Shown here one piece after another: positions 34,747-45,302 of a DNA stretch of 64,000 nt. This DNA is from SIG565 sp045594065 (GTDB lineage Bacteria; Bacillota; Clostridia; Oscillospirales; Acutalibacteraceae): positions 1 through 64,000 of the forward strand of contig JAZNXU010000002.1 of NCBI GenBank assembly GCA_045594065.1, read 5' to 3'. Made by a program: the position numbers and the translations under genes. The notes beneath the pieces were generated by a model, which had not been told where the DNA came from, did no database searches, and was given only the letters and a program-made list of their open reading frames with translations. The first letter of the stretch is position 1. Each line of letters begins with the position of its first letter.

Positions 34747-36840
34747 ATGTCAAAGCTTATAATTGTTGAGTCACCCTCAAAAATTAAAAGTATTAAGAAA
34801 ATCCTCGGCGCTGATTACGAGGTTATGGCTTCTGTCGGTCATATACGCGACCTGCCTAAATCTAAACTCGGCGTTGATGTTGATAATGATTTTGAACTCA
34901 AATACGAAACTATTGCGGGCAAAAAGGATACTATCAAAAAGCTCAGAGAGGCAGCCGCTCAGGCAGACTTTGTCTACCTTGCAACCGACCCCGACCGCGA
35001 GGGTGAGGCAATCTCTTGGCATTTAGCAACACTTTTGGCACTTGATATGAATGCTGAAAACCGTGTTGGTTTTAACGAAATTACCAAAACGGGTGTTGAA
35101 AACGGTATGGCAAATCCAAGACGACTTGATTTGGATTTAGTTGATGCTCAGCAGGCTCGCCGTGCGCTTGACCGCGTTGTGGGTTATAAATTAAGCCCGT
35201 TCTTATGGAAAAAGGTTAAGCGCGGATTGTCTGCAGGCCGTGTACAGAGCGTGGCTTTAAAGCTTATTGTAGACAGGGAAAAGAAAATAGAGGCATTCGT
35301 TCCTGAGGAATATTGGACCCTTGATGCAAAGCTGCTTTCGGGTAAAAAATCTTTCATTGCAAAGTTCTACGGTGATGATAACGGCAATAAAATTGAAATT
35401 CCAAACGAGGAAACCGCCAATAAAATCAAGAGCGATTTAGAGGGTGCTAAGTACACCGTTCAAAAGATAAAAAAGGGTACACGCAACCGTCAGCCCGCAC
35501 CTCCGTTTATTACCTCCAGCCTTATGCAGGAGGCTTCACGCAAGCTTAATTATACAGGTCAGAAAACTATGCGTATTGCGCAACAGCTTTACGAGGGCGT
35601 TGATATTGAAGGAAAGGGCACTATAGGTCTTATTACCTATATGCGTACCGATTCCTTGCGTATTTCGGGTGAGGCAAGAGCCGCTGCGAAAAATTATATT
35701 GCCTCGGCTTTCGGTGATAAATATTTGCCGAAAACCGACCGTTTCTATAAAACCGACGCATCTGCTCAGGATGCTCACGAGGCTATTCGTCCTACAGATG
35801 TGTTCTTAACACCTGACAGTATTAAGGGCAGCCTTACTGCCGAGCAGTACAAGGTTTATCGCCTTATCTGGTGCCGCTTTGTGGCATCTTTAATGGCTAA
35901 TTGTGTTCACGATACTGTTGCAGCCGATATAACCGCGGGCGGTTATATGTTTAAAGCATCGGGTTATTCGGTTAAATTCGATGGCTTCACCGCTTTATAT
36001 GAAGAGGGTAGAGATGAAGAAAGCACCGATAACTGTGTAATTCCTAAAGATATGCAGGAAAATGATGTTTTGGGTCTTAAAGAACTTATTTCCGAACAGC
36101 ATTTCACCAATCCTCCCGCGCGCTATACCGAGCCTACACTTATTCAGGTGCTTAAAGAAAACGGTATTGGCAGACCGTCAACCTATGCTACCATTATGGG
36201 TAACATTATGCAACGCGAGTATATCGAGCGTGAGAAGAAGTCGCTGAAACCTACTGCACTCGGCGTAGTTGTTTCCGATTTAATGGCTAAACACTTTAAA
36301 AATATTGTTGATGTGAAATTCACCGCTAATGTTGAAACCGACCTTGACCATATCGCATCCGGTGAGCTTAATTGGGTAGCGGCAATGAAAAACTTTTACA
36401 AGGATTTTGAGGTTGAACTTAAAAAAGCCGAAACCGAGCTTAACGGTCAGCGCGTAAAGGTGCCGGTGGTTGAGAGTGATGTTGTTTGCGATAAATGTGG
36501 CAGAACAATGGTTGTAAAATCAAGCCGCTTCGGTAAATTCTTAGCCTGTCCAGGATATCCTGAATGTAAAAACACCAAGCCAATGCCTGAAGATGAAATT
36601 AAAGAGCCCTGTCCAAAATGCGGCGGAAAGCTTGTAAAACGCGTTTCAAAGAAAACGGGTAAATCTTTCTACGGCTGTACAGCGTATCCAAAGTGCGATT
36701 TTGCAGCCCCTGGACTTCCCACAGGCAAAACCTGTGAAATTTGCGGTGGCTATATGATAAAGGGCAGAGGCAAGACCTCATACTGCATTAATTCCGAGTG
36801 TGAAAGCCGTAAGGTTAAATCTGCTAAGAAGGATAAATAA
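34747..36840 (+). CDS. topA: DNA topoisomerase I
   Basis: Type IA topoisomerase of 697 residues relaxing negative supercoils. The Toprim domain starts with LIIVESPSKIKSIKKIL and includes ATDPDREGEAISWHLA near residue 80; the catalytic tyrosine is in LITYMRTDSLRIS near 297. Three C-terminal zinc ribbons are complete (CDKCG...CPGYPEC, CPKCGG...CTAYPKC, CEICGG...CINSEC). AAGGAG precedes the ATG; trmFO follows after three bases. Confidence 0.97.
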   Translation: MSKLIIVESPSKIKSIKKILGADYEVMASVGHIRDLPKSKLGVDVDNDFELKYETIAGKKDTIKKLREAAAQADFVYLATDPDREGEAISWHLATLLALDMNAENRVGFNEITKTGVENGMANPRRLDLDLVDAQQARRALDRVVGYKLSPFLWKKVKRGLSAGRVQSVALKLIVDREKKIEAFVPEEYWTLDAKLLSGKKSFIAKFYGDDNGNKIEIPNEETANKIKSDLEGAKYTVQKIKKGTRNRQPAPPFITSSLMQEASRKLNYTGQKTMRIAQQLYEGVDIEGKGTIGLITYMRTDSLRISGEARAAAKNYIASAFGDKYLPKTDRFYKTDASAQDAHEAIRPTDVFLTPDSIKGSLTAEQYKVYRLIWCRFVASLMANCVHDTVAADITAGGYMFKASGYSVKFDGFTALYEEGRDEESTDNCVIPKDMQENDVLGLKELISEQHFTNPPARYTEPTLIQVLKENGIGRPSTYATIMGNIMQREYIEREKKSLKPTALGVVVSDLMAKHFKNIVDVKFTANVETDLDHIASGELNWVAAMKNFYKDFEVELKKAETELNGQRVKVPVVESDVVCDKCGRTMVVKSSRFGKFLACPGYPECKNTKPMPEDEIKEPCPKCGGKLVKRVSKKTGKSFYGCTAYPKCDFAAPGLPTGKTCEICGGYMIKGRGKTSYCINSECESRKVKSAKKDK

Positions 36841-36843
36841 TAA

Positions 36844-38145
36844 ATGGAAAAACGAATTACCGTTATTGGCGCAGGTTTAGCCGGCGTTGAGGCGGCAAAT
36901 CAGATTGCAAAAAGGGGTATAAAGGTCGATTTATTCGAAATGAAGCCTTTGAAAAAATCCCCTGCGCATAAAACAGATAATTTTGCAGAGCTTGTTTGCT
37001 CAAACTCTTTAAAAGCCGCGCGTGTGGATTCCGCCGCAGGACTTTTAAAGGAGGAAATGCGCCGTTTCGGCTCAGTGTGCTTGAATGCTGCCGATAAATC
37101 GGCTGTAGCGGCAGGTGGAGCTTTGGCGGTTGATAGGGATATTTTTTCTTCCCTTATAACCGAAGAGATTAAGAATAATCCCAACATTACCGTACACAAC
37201 GAGATTGTTGAAAAAATACCCGAGGGTATAACTGTTGTAGCTTCCGGTCCTCTTACCGACAGTGCTTTAGCCGAGAATATAAAAAGCGTTACGGGCAGCG
37301 AGCATTTAAGATTTTACGATGCCGCCGCACCCATTGTTACGGCAGAAAGCATTGATTTTACCAAAGCCTTTTTCGCCGCACGCTACGGCAAAGGTGACGA
37401 CGATTATATCAACTGCCCGATGAATAAAGAGGAGTATGAGGCTTTTCACGCGGCTTTAATTACGGCTGAGTCTGCCATTACTCACGAGTTTGATGTGTAT
37501 GAGGGCTGTATGCCGGTTGAGGTGCTGGCAAAGCGTGGTGTAGATTCAATTCGTTTCGGTCCGTTAAAGCCCGTAGGGCTTCGCGACCCACGCACAGGTC
37601 ATAGACCTTGGGCGGTAGTGCAGTTAAGAAAAGAAAACTCGGCGGGCACTATGTACAACCTTGTCGGTTTTCAGACAAATCTTAAATTCGGCGAGCAAAA
37701 AAGGGTGTTTTCATTAATACCCGGACTTGAGAATGCCGAGTTTGTGCGCTTTGGTGTTATGCACCGCAACACCTTTATAAATTCACCAAAACTTTTAAAT
37801 AGAAATTTATCGTTAAAGCAAAACGGTAATATCTTTTTTGCAGGGCAGCTGTCGGGTGTTGAGGGTTATATGGAATCTGCGGCTTCGGGTATAATTGCGG
37901 GAATTAACGCCGCAAATCATTTGCTTTCTTTAGAGCCTATAGTTTTACCCGAATACACAATGATTGGAGCACTGCTAAAATATATTTGTGACGAATCGGT
38001 AACAGATTTTCAGCCGATGGGGGCAAATTTTGGTGTTATACCGCCGCTTCCCGATAAAATTAGGGACAAGCGTGAGCGCTACGGCGCGCTTTCTTCACGC
38101 TCGCTCAAATGGTTTGAAACTATGAATATGGGGGTAATGAAATGA
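36844..38145 (+). CDS. trmFO: tRNA m5U54 methyltransferase (folate-dependent)
   Basis: FAD and methylene-THF dependent enzyme making m5U54 in the tRNA T-loop. The 433 residues start with ITVIGAGLAGVEAANQIAKRG; LVCSNSLKAARVDSAAGLLK near residue 47 and the YEGCMPVEVLAKRG stretch near 218 are family marks. It follows topA as in Bacillus and overlaps plsX by ATGA. Confidence 0.95.
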   Translation: MEKRITVIGAGLAGVEAANQIAKRGIKVDLFEMKPLKKSPAHKTDNFAELVCSNSLKAARVDSAAGLLKEEMRRFGSVCLNAADKSAVAAGGALAVDRDIFSSLITEEIKNNPNITVHNEIVEKIPEGITVVASGPLTDSALAENIKSVTGSEHLRFYDAAAPIVTAESIDFTKAFFAARYGKGDDDYINCPMNKEEYEAFHAALITAESAITHEFDVYEGCMPVEVLAKRGVDSIRFGPLKPVGLRDPRTGHRPWAVVQLRKENSAGTMYNLVGFQTNLKFGEQKRVFSLIPGLENAEFVRFGVMHRNTFINSPKLLNRNLSLKQNGNIFFAGQLSGVEGYMESAASGIIAGINAANHLLSLEPIVLPEYTMIGALLKYICDESVTDFQPMGANFGVIPPLPDKIRDKRERYGALSSRSLKWFETMNMGVMK

Positions 38146-39137
38146 AAATAGTAGTTGACGCTTTTGGCGGAGATAATGCGCCGCTTGAAATAGTTAAGGG
38201 CGCCGCTTTAGCGCAGGCTGAATACGGCGTGGATATAATTCTTACAGGCGACGAGGAAGCTATTAATAAATGCATTAACAATAACGGAATAACCTTTAAA
38301 AATTTAGAGGTTGTACATACTACCGATGTTATCTCTATGCATGATGATCCAACCTCACTTTTAAAAGCTCATAAGGATTCTTCAATGGCAGTTGCCTTTA
38401 AGCTGTTGGCAGAGGGCAGAGCCGATGCATTTGTGTCGGCAGGCAGTACGGGCGCTGTTGTTGTTGGCGGTACGCTTATTGTCAAACGAATTAAGGGAGT
38501 TAAGCGCCCAGCGCTCGGCAGTATGATTCCGTCACCAGATTCTTCCTATTTTCTTATGGATATGGGCGCTAATGCCGAGTGCCGACCCGAAACGCTCTGT
38601 CAGTTTGGTATAATGGCGTCAGCCTATTTAGAGGGCGTTGAGGGAAGAGAAAATCCTACAATAGGTCTTCTTAATATCGGCACTGAGGATTCTAAGGGCG
38701 GCGAGCTTCAAAAAGAGGCTTATAAGCTGCTTAGCGACGCTCCGATTAATTTTGTTGGAAATGTAGAGTCCCGCGAAATGCCTAAAGGAGTTTGCGACGG
38801 CGTTGTTACCGACGGATTTACGGGAAACATCGCCTTAAAGCTTATTGAGGGTACAGCCTCTACAATGTTTAAAATGATTAAGGGTGTTTTATACAAAAAC
38901 ATTATAAATAAAATTTGCGCCCTTATTTTAAAGAAAGACCTTTATTCTATAAAAGGTAAAATGGATGCCTCCGAGGTTGGTGGCGCACCGCTTTTAGGTG
39001 TTGCTAAACCTGTTATTAAGGCGCACGGCTCGTCGGACGCAAGAGTAATAAAAAATGCTATCCGTCAGGCAATTAAATTCACCGAAAATGATGTAATCGG
39101 TAAAATAACAAATTCATTAAGCAGGATAAAGGAATAA
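38142..39137 (+). CDS. plsX: Phosphate acyltransferase PlsX
   Basis: Makes acyl-phosphate from acyl-ACP for phospholipid synthesis. The 331 residues begin KIVVDAFGGDNAPLEIVKGA; SAGSTGAVVVGGTLIV near residue 104, MDMGANAECRPE near 144 and CDGVVTDGFTGNIALK near 220 are typical. It is usually followed by acpP before rnc, but here rnc begins two bases after its stop. Confidence 0.95.
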   Translation: MKIVVDAFGGDNAPLEIVKGAALAQAEYGVDIILTGDEEAINKCINNNGITFKNLEVVHTTDVISMHDDPTSLLKAHKDSSMAVAFKLLAEGRADAFVSAGSTGAVVVGGTLIVKRIKGVKRPALGSMIPSPDSSYFLMDMGANAECRPETLCQFGIMASAYLEGVEGRENPTIGLLNIGTEDSKGGELQKEAYKLLSDAPINFVGNVESREMPKGVCDGVVTDGFTGNIALKLIEGTASTMFKMIKGVLYKNIINKICALILKKDLYSIKGKMDASEVGGAPLLGVAKPVIKAHGSSDARVIKNAIRQAIKFTENDVIGKITNSLSRIKE

Positions 39138-39139
39138 AA

Positions 39140-39817
39140 ATGAAAGATTTGCAGAAAAGATTAGGCTATAAATTTAATAATGAAGCCCTACTCGAAAATG
39201 CGCTTACTCATTCTTCATATGCTAACGAAACCCACCCCGCATACGGCTCTAACGAGCGCCTTGAGTTTTTGGGCGACGCTGTGCTATCGGTTATTGTTGC
39301 GGATTATATTTACAAAAACTTTAAAATGCCAGAGGGTGAGCTTACAAAGCTTAGGGCATCGCTAGTGTGCGAAAAATCTCTTTGCAGATTTTCTCGCGAG
39401 CTAGGTGTCGGCAGCTGTTTAAAACTCGGCAAAGGGGAGGCGGCTAACGGAGGAGCAGAGCGCCCGTCACTTCTTGCAGATGCATTTGAGGCTATTCTTG
39501 CCGCAATTTATCTTGACAGCGGTATGGAGTGTGCAAGACAGCTTGTTATGCGCTTTGTACTAAAGGAACTCGACCATACTGATGATGAGGTATTTAAAGA
39601 TTATAAGACACAACTTCAAGAAGTGATTCAGCGCAATCCCGAGGAGCGGCTCAGTTATGTTCTTATTGGTGAGAGCGGCCCCGACCACGATAAGCGCTTT
39701 ACCGTTGAAGTACATCTTAATTCCAATGTTTTGGGAACAGGTGAGGGTAAGAGCAAGAAACTTGCTGAGCAGTCGGCTGCCAAACAAGCGCTTGAGCTTA
39801 TGGGCATTATTGTATGA
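39140..39817 (+). CDS. rnc: Ribonuclease III
   Basis: Cuts double-stranded RNA in rRNA maturation. The 225-residue protein has an RNase III domain with NERLEFLGDAVLSVIVADY near residue 37 and ADAFEAILAAIYLDSG near 113, and a C-terminal dsRBD (KTQLQEVIQRNP to GKSKKLAEQSAAKQAL). It overlaps the radical SAM gene by ATGA and precedes smc. Confidence 0.95.
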   Translation: MKDLQKRLGYKFNNEALLENALTHSSYANETHPAYGSNERLEFLGDAVLSVIVADYIYKNFKMPEGELTKLRASLVCEKSLCRFSRELGVGSCLKLGKGEAANGGAERPSLLADAFEAILAAIYLDSGMECARQLVMRFVLKELDHTDDEVFKDYKTQLQEVIQRNPEERLSYVLIGESGPDHDKRFTVEVHLNSNVLGTGEGKSKKLAEQSAAKQALELMGIIV

Positions 39818-40806
39818 AAAAACATGCTAATATATCAATTTTTGTGCCGCATTTGGGCTGTCCACAGCAGTGCAGCTTTTGCAATCAGCGCTATATTGCA
39901 CGCACTGAAAAGCAGCCTGACACTAAGGATATAGATGATGCTGTAAAAATAGCGGTATTATCTAAAAATTATAACCCTGAAACCACCGAGCTTGCTTTCT
40001 TTGGTGGCAGCTTTACAGCAATAGATAGGGATTATATGCTATCCCTTTTAGCCGCCGCTTATAAATATAAGAAAAGCGGCGTTATAAGCGGAATTCGTGT
40101 GTCTACTCGACCCGATGCCATAAACCCTGAGGTTTTGAACATTTTAAAGCAGTTCGGCGTAACTTCGATTGAACTCGGGGCACAAAGTATGTGTGACGAT
40201 GTATTGAAACTAAACCACCGTGGGCACACGGCAGCAGATGTGGAGAATGCCTCAAAATTAATAAAAGATTACGGCTTTCAGCTTGGTCTTCAAATGATGA
40301 CGGGACTTTTGGGCGATACCGACAAAAAGGCTACGGAAACTGCAGAGAGGATAATAAAACTGCGCCCCGATACCGTTCGTATTTATCCCACAATTGTGCT
40401 TGAAGATACATATTTAGGCGAGCTTTTTAAAACGGGAAAATACCTTCCCCAAACCCTTGACAGTGCAGTATTTCTCACCGCAAAATTGCTTACAATGTTC
40501 TATGAAAACGATATTTCGGTTATCCGCATAGGGCTTCATACCGTCGATGAAGCAAAATATCTTTCGGGTCCGTGGCATCCTGCATTTCGCGAGCTGTGCG
40601 AGGCTGAAATATATTTGGAAAAGGTAAAAAACGCTTTAACAGTTAAAGGCGATTATATAATTTATGTAAAAAAAGGCTCACTTTCAAAGATGAATGGGCA
40701 AAAGCGAAAAAATATAGAGGTTTTAAAAAATCTCGGCTATAACTGCAGGGTTGCCGAGGATGAAACCTTGCAAGAATTTCAAATAAAAACAGAAAGGGTA
40801 GAATAA
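39814..40806 (+). CDS. Radical SAM protein (Elp3-like)
   Basis: A 330-residue radical SAM enzyme. The cluster motif is CPQQCSFCNQ near residue 16 (CxxxCxxC), followed by LAFFGGSFTAIDRDYM near 62, VSTRPDAINPEVL near 98 and IELGAQSMCDDVLKLNHRGH near 118, which are shared with the N-terminal part of Elp3. No acetyltransferase domain is present. Its place between rnc and smc recurs in Clostridia. The reaction is unknown. Confidence 0.88.
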   Translation: MKKHANISIFVPHLGCPQQCSFCNQRYIARTEKQPDTKDIDDAVKIAVLSKNYNPETTELAFFGGSFTAIDRDYMLSLLAAAYKYKKSGVISGIRVSTRPDAINPEVLNILKQFGVTSIELGAQSMCDDVLKLNHRGHTAADVENASKLIKDYGFQLGLQMMTGLLGDTDKKATETAERIIKLRPDTVRIYPTIVLEDTYLGELFKTGKYLPQTLDSAVFLTAKLLTMFYENDISVIRIGLHTVDEAKYLSGPWHPAFRELCEAEIYLEKVKNALTVKGDYIIYVKKGSLSKMNGQKRKNIEVLKNLGYNCRVAEDETLQEFQIKTERVE

Positions 40807-40810
40807 GTCA

Positions 40811-43800
40811 ATGATATTAAGTTCCATAACAATTCAGGGATTTAAGTCCTTTGCCGATAAAACTACACTTAAATTCGGAAAGGGTATTACGGGTATCGTT
40901 GGTCCTAACGGCAGCGGTAAGAGTAATATTTCCGATGCTGTTCGCTGGGTGCTCGGCGAGCAATCAACCAAAAGTCTTCGCGGACAGTCTATGGAGGATG
41001 TTATCTTCGGCGGTACTGCTACCCGCCGCCCCCACGGCTTTTGTGAGGTAACGCTAAATATCGATAACTCTGACAGAAGCCTTAATTTTGATGGCGACTC
41101 GGTGTCGATAACTCGCCGTTATTACCGCTCGCACGAGAGCGAGTATTTAATAAATAATGTATCTGTTCGCCTTAAAGATATTAACGAGCTCTTTATGGAT
41201 ACAGGTATAGGCCGTGACGGCTATTCTATGGTCGGTCAAGGTAAGATTGATGCTATTATCAGCACTAAATCAAACGAACGCCGCGACATCTTCGAAGAGG
41301 CATCGGGTATTTCAAAATACCGCTACCGCAAAATTGAGAGTGAGCGAAAGCTTGCCGCGGCAGACGAGAATTTATTGCGCCTTAAAGACATTATGCAGGA
41401 GCTTGAATCTCGTGTAGGTCCGCTTAAAACACAGAGCGAAAAGGCTGAAAAGTTTTTAGAGCTTGCAGGTGAGAAAAAGGAGCTCGAAATAGGTTTATGG
41501 CTTAATACTCTTGAAAATTTCAAGGAGAATTTGCGCAATCAAGAGGCGAAAATCACCGCTTGTGAGGTGCTTTATAAGGAAATAGAGGATAGTTTATCCG
41601 AATTCGATTTAACTACCGAGAAAAACTCTGAATTGTTTACCGAAATTTCCTGTAAAATCGATGAAGCAAGACAAACAATATCAAATTTAAACGAAAAAAT
41701 TGCCGTTTTATCGGGCGAAATCTCGGTAAAGGAAAACGATATTGCACATAATAATTCCACAATAGAACGCTTAAAAAGTGAAATTGAGGAGTTAAGGGGC
41801 TCCGAAGAGAGCACAAGGAGCGAGATTGATAAAAATAAGGCATTAAGCGCCGAAAAATTGCATAAAAAAGAGGAATTAAATGCCGCGCTTCTCAAAGCTG
41901 AGCAGGATTTAACAGACCTGCTTACAAACAGCGAGAGCTTCTCCCGCAAAATTGAGGAATTGGCGAGCACACTTAATACACTTACTTCACGCGGTGCCGA
42001 TTTAAAGGTTGCCGTACTCACATCAGAAACCTCAGCTGAGGAATTAACCGCGCGCAATGTGACGCTTGATGAATTAATTGCGGCGAAATCTGCCGAAAAA
42101 CAGGAGCTCGACAATGAATTCAGCGAAACCGAAAAGCTGGTTGATGCGCTGGAGGATACCGTAAACGAGTGCGAAAATTCAATTAAAGGCTATGAAATGC
42201 GCCTTAATACCCGCAAGGATAAGGCAAATGAGCTTAAATTAAAGCTTGATGATATGCGCCTTGATATTGAGTCGAAAAAGCGCCGCGTTCAAATGCTTTC
42301 CGACCTTGAGAAGAATATGGAGGGCTTTGCACACTCGGTAAAAGCCGTTATGAAGGAGTCGCAAAGCGGAGTGCTACGCGGTGTTCACGGTCCCGTTTCG
42401 CACATTATTAATGTTAAAAAAGAGTATTCCGTCGCGGTTGAAACTGCCCTCGGTAATGCTTTACAGAATATTATAGTTGATACCGAAGCCGATGCTAAGC
42501 GTGCTATTAATTCCTTAAAGAATTCAAATTCGGGAAGAGCTACATTCCTGCCCGTAAATTCGGTTAAGGCTCGCCCCTTTACCGAAAAGGGTTATGAGGA
42601 TATGTTTGGCTATGTAGGCAGAGCTAATGAAATAGTCGAGTGCGATGCTAAGTTCCGAGAGATTATCGATTATTTGCTTGGTGCCGTTGTTATCACTGAG
42701 GATATCGATTCTGCTGTTACCATTGCTAAAAAGTTCCATTACCACTTTAAGGTGGTATCTTTAGACGGTCAGGTTATTAATGCCGGCGGCTCGCTTACAG
42801 GCGGCTCGCTTATTAAAAATGCGGGAATTTTAAGCCGTAAGGACGACATTGCCAAAATCAATAATCAGATTGAAAGTCTGACCGATAAGGAAAAGACCCT
42901 CTCAGGTCTTTATGATGAGGCTGTTGCCGATTTAGCCAAGGTAGAAGCGGATATCGTAAATGCCAGAGCTACGCTTACCACCGCTAATGAGGATAAAATC
43001 AGAGCCTTAGCAGAGCTTAAGCGTATAGGCGATTTGGTTTCAGCAGCAAATGCCACAATTAATGGGCATAATGCCGAAAAATCAGCTAATACCGAGAAAA
43101 TTGCCGCGTTCAAGTCTACTGCAGAGAATTCAGGCAAAGAGGCAGCCGAAGTTGAGGCTAAAAAAGCAGAAATTCAGGCTGAAATTGATAGTATTTCGGG
43201 CGGTAGAGATGAGCTTTCTACCAAGCGCGAAGAATATTCAGAGAAAATAACCGAAATTAAGCTTCAAATAATTGAATGTGCTAAGGATGCCGAGAACTTT
43301 GCCGCTATGGCGCTCTCACTTGAAAATGCAATTTCCAACCGTGATGAGAGAATTGCAGAACTCAATAGCGAGATTGAGGCTAATGTTGCCGCAAACGGCG
43401 GCAGACAGGATGATATTAACGCCGTTCTTGCAGCCATTGAGGAGATAAAGAAAAACATCACCCTTAATGAGGAAAACATTGCTAAGTTTATAGAGCAGCG
43501 TAACGATATTGAAAAGCAAAACTCAGAGCTTCGTTCGACCGAAAGGGAGAAAACAAGCGAGAGAGAAAAAATAAGCGGCGAACTCGCACGCCTTTCTGAG
43601 CGCAAGGAAAATATGCTTGCTGAGTACGATAATGTTATTAAGCAATTATATGAAGAATATCAGTTAACCCGTAGTGAAGCCGAAAATATGGGCATTGTTA
43701 TCGATAAGCCGGCAGAGGCAAAGCGCAGGCTAACTGACATTAAATCTTCCATTCGTTCGCTCGGTAGCGTAAATGTTGCCGCAATTGAGGAATATAAGGA

Positions 43801-44386
43801 AGTAAGCGAGCGCTATGAATTTATGTCGGCTCAGATTGCCGATGTTGAGAAATCCCGTGCAGAGCTTGGTAAGCTTATTAATCAGCTAACCAAGCAGATG
43901 CAGGAGATGTTTACAGAGGGCTTTGCTAAAATTAACGAGAGCTTTACTAAAACCTTTACCGAGCTTTTCGGCGGCGGTCACGCAGAGCTTGTGCTCACAG
44001 ACCCCGACAATGTGCTTGAGAGCGGTATTGATATTAACGCAAAACTACCAGGTAAAAATGTACCGAGTCTTGACGGATTATCGGGTGGAGAAAAGGCGCT
44101 TGTTGCCTTATCTATCTACTTCTCAATTATGCGCGTTAATGCGCCTCCGTTCTGCTTCCTTGATGAAGTTGATACAGCGCTTGACGATATCAATGTTGAC
44201 CGATTTGCGCAGTATATGAAATCGAGCGATTTCGGTACTCAGTTTATCTGTGTAACCCACCGCCGCGGTACAATGGAGGCCGCCGATATGCTATACGGCG
44301 TTACAATGCAGGAAAAGGGTATCACAAAGCTTTTACAGCTTAATGTATCAGAGCTTGAAAAGAAACTTCTTAAAGGAGAGCTATAA
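40811..44386 (+). CDS. smc: Chromosome segregation protein SMC
   Basis: A 1191-residue ATPase of the condensin-like SMC-ScpAB complex. Walker A is GPNGSGKSNISDA near residue 33, followed by a long coiled coil, the hinge (about 505-660, GVHGPVSHIINVKKEYSVAV onward), a second coiled coil, and the C-terminal signature LSGGEKALVALSIYFSIMR with Walker B CFLDEVDTALDD near 1115. ftsY starts on the last base of its stop codon. Confidence 0.97.
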   Translation: MILSSITIQGFKSFADKTTLKFGKGITGIVGPNGSGKSNISDAVRWVLGEQSTKSLRGQSMEDVIFGGTATRRPHGFCEVTLNIDNSDRSLNFDGDSVSITRRYYRSHESEYLINNVSVRLKDINELFMDTGIGRDGYSMVGQGKIDAIISTKSNERRDIFEEASGISKYRYRKIESERKLAAADENLLRLKDIMQELESRVGPLKTQSEKAEKFLELAGEKKELEIGLWLNTLENFKENLRNQEAKITACEVLYKEIEDSLSEFDLTTEKNSELFTEISCKIDEARQTISNLNEKIAVLSGEISVKENDIAHNNSTIERLKSEIEELRGSEESTRSEIDKNKALSAEKLHKKEELNAALLKAEQDLTDLLTNSESFSRKIEELASTLNTLTSRGADLKVAVLTSETSAEELTARNVTLDELIAAKSAEKQELDNEFSETEKLVDALEDTVNECENSIKGYEMRLNTRKDKANELKLKLDDMRLDIESKKRRVQMLSDLEKNMEGFAHSVKAVMKESQSGVLRGVHGPVSHIINVKKEYSVAVETALGNALQNIIVDTEADAKRAINSLKNSNSGRATFLPVNSVKARPFTEKGYEDMFGYVGRANEIVECDAKFREIIDYLLGAVVITEDIDSAVTIAKKFHYHFKVVSLDGQVINAGGSLTGGSLIKNAGILSRKDDIAKINNQIESLTDKEKTLSGLYDEAVADLAKVEADIVNARATLTTANEDKIRALAELKRIGDLVSAANATINGHNAEKSANTEKIAAFKSTAENSGKEAAEVEAKKAEIQAEIDSISGGRDELSTKREEYSEKITEIKLQIIECAKDAENFAAMALSLENAISNRDERIAELNSEIEANVAANGGRQDDINAVLAAIEEIKKNITLNEENIAKFIEQRNDIEKQNSELRSTEREKTSEREKISGELARLSERKENMLAEYDNVIKQLYEEYQLTRSEAENMGIVIDKPAEAKRRLTDIKSSIRSLGSVNVAAIEEYKEVSERYEFMSAQIADVEKSRAELGKLINQLTKQMQEMFTEGFAKINESFTKTFTELFGGGHAELVLTDPDNVLESGIDINAKLPGKNVPSLDGLSGGEKALVALSIYFSIMRVNAPPFCFLDEVDTALDDINVDRFAQYMKSSDFGTQFICVTHRRGTMEAADMLYGVTMQEKGITKLLQLNVSELEKKLLKGEL

Positions 44387-45300
44387 TGGGCTTTTTCGAT
44401 AAAATTAAGGCGGGTTTAACCAAAAGCCGCAACTCTATAATTAATAATATAAACTCCGTTATCAACAGCTTTACTAAAATTGACGAAGAGTTTTTTGAGG
44501 AGCTTCAGGAAATTTTAATCACCGCAGATATCGGTGTTAAGACCTCTGAGGATATTTGTGACAGGCTTCGAGCCAAGGTTAAAGCTGACGGAATTAAAGA
44601 CCCCGCTGTTATTAAAACCGAGCTTAAAAACATTGTAAGCGAAATGATTACGGGCGATGCTGAGCTAAAGCTTAAGGGCAGTCCCGCAATAGTTATGGTA
44701 ATCGGTGTAAACGGGGTGGGTAAAACAACAACTATCGGAAAGCTTGCAGCTATTTTAACGCGTGACGGCAAAAAGGTAGTGCTTGGTGCTGCCGATACTT
44801 TTCGTGCCGCCGCAATTGAGCAGTTAGGTGTTTGGGGCGAGCGTTCAGGCGCACAGGTCATAAGCTCTGTTCAGGGCACTGATCCTGCAAGTGTTGTGTT
44901 CGATACCATCGCTTCGGCAAAGGCTAAACACGCCGATGTTATTATCTGCGATACTGCAGGCAGACTTCACAACAAGAAAAACCTTATGGATGAGCTTGCT
45001 AAAATGAATAGGGTAATTGCCCGCGAGCTGCCCGACAGCACCCCTGAAGTACTACTTGTGCTTGATGCCGCTACGGGACAAAACGCCGTAAATCAGGCAA
45101 GAGAATTCAGTAATGTTACAAACATTACGGGTATTGTGCTCACTAAACTTGACGGTACCGCTAAGGGCGGCGTTGTAATACCAATTTATAACGAACTCGG
45201 CATTCCGGTTAAATTTATCGGCGTGGGTGAGGGAATTGACGATTTACAGCCCTTTGATGCCACGGCTTATGCTGAAAGCCTACTTTCAACAGAGGAATAG
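44386..45300 (+). CDS. ftsY: Signal recognition particle receptor FtsY
   Basis: SRP receptor GTPase of 304 residues with little acidic N-terminal domain, as in many Firmicutes. The helical N domain is followed by GVNGVGKTTTIGKLA near residue 107, DTFRAAAIEQL near 138, DTAGRLHNKKNLMDEL near 190 and TKLDGTAKGG near 248. Begins MGFFDKIKAGLTKSR. It follows smc in the conserved rnc-smc-ftsY order. Confidence 0.96.
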   Translation: MGFFDKIKAGLTKSRNSIINNINSVINSFTKIDEEFFEELQEILITADIGVKTSEDICDRLRAKVKADGIKDPAVIKTELKNIVSEMITGDAELKLKGSPAIVMVIGVNGVGKTTTIGKLAAILTRDGKKVVLGAADTFRAAAIEQLGVWGERSGAQVISSVQGTDPASVVFDTIASAKAKHADVIICDTAGRLHNKKNLMDELAKMNRVIARELPDSTPEVLLVLDAATGQNAVNQAREFSNVTNITGIVLTKLDGTAKGGVVIPIYNELGIPVKFIGVGEGIDDLQPFDATAYAESLLSTEE

Positions 45301-45302
45301 TA

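Noticed and set aside
41572..42114. Large antisense frames in smc and other coiled-coil genes
   Set aside because: Ser/Leu-rich antisense shadows of Glu/Lys-rich coding sequence, with no start signals.
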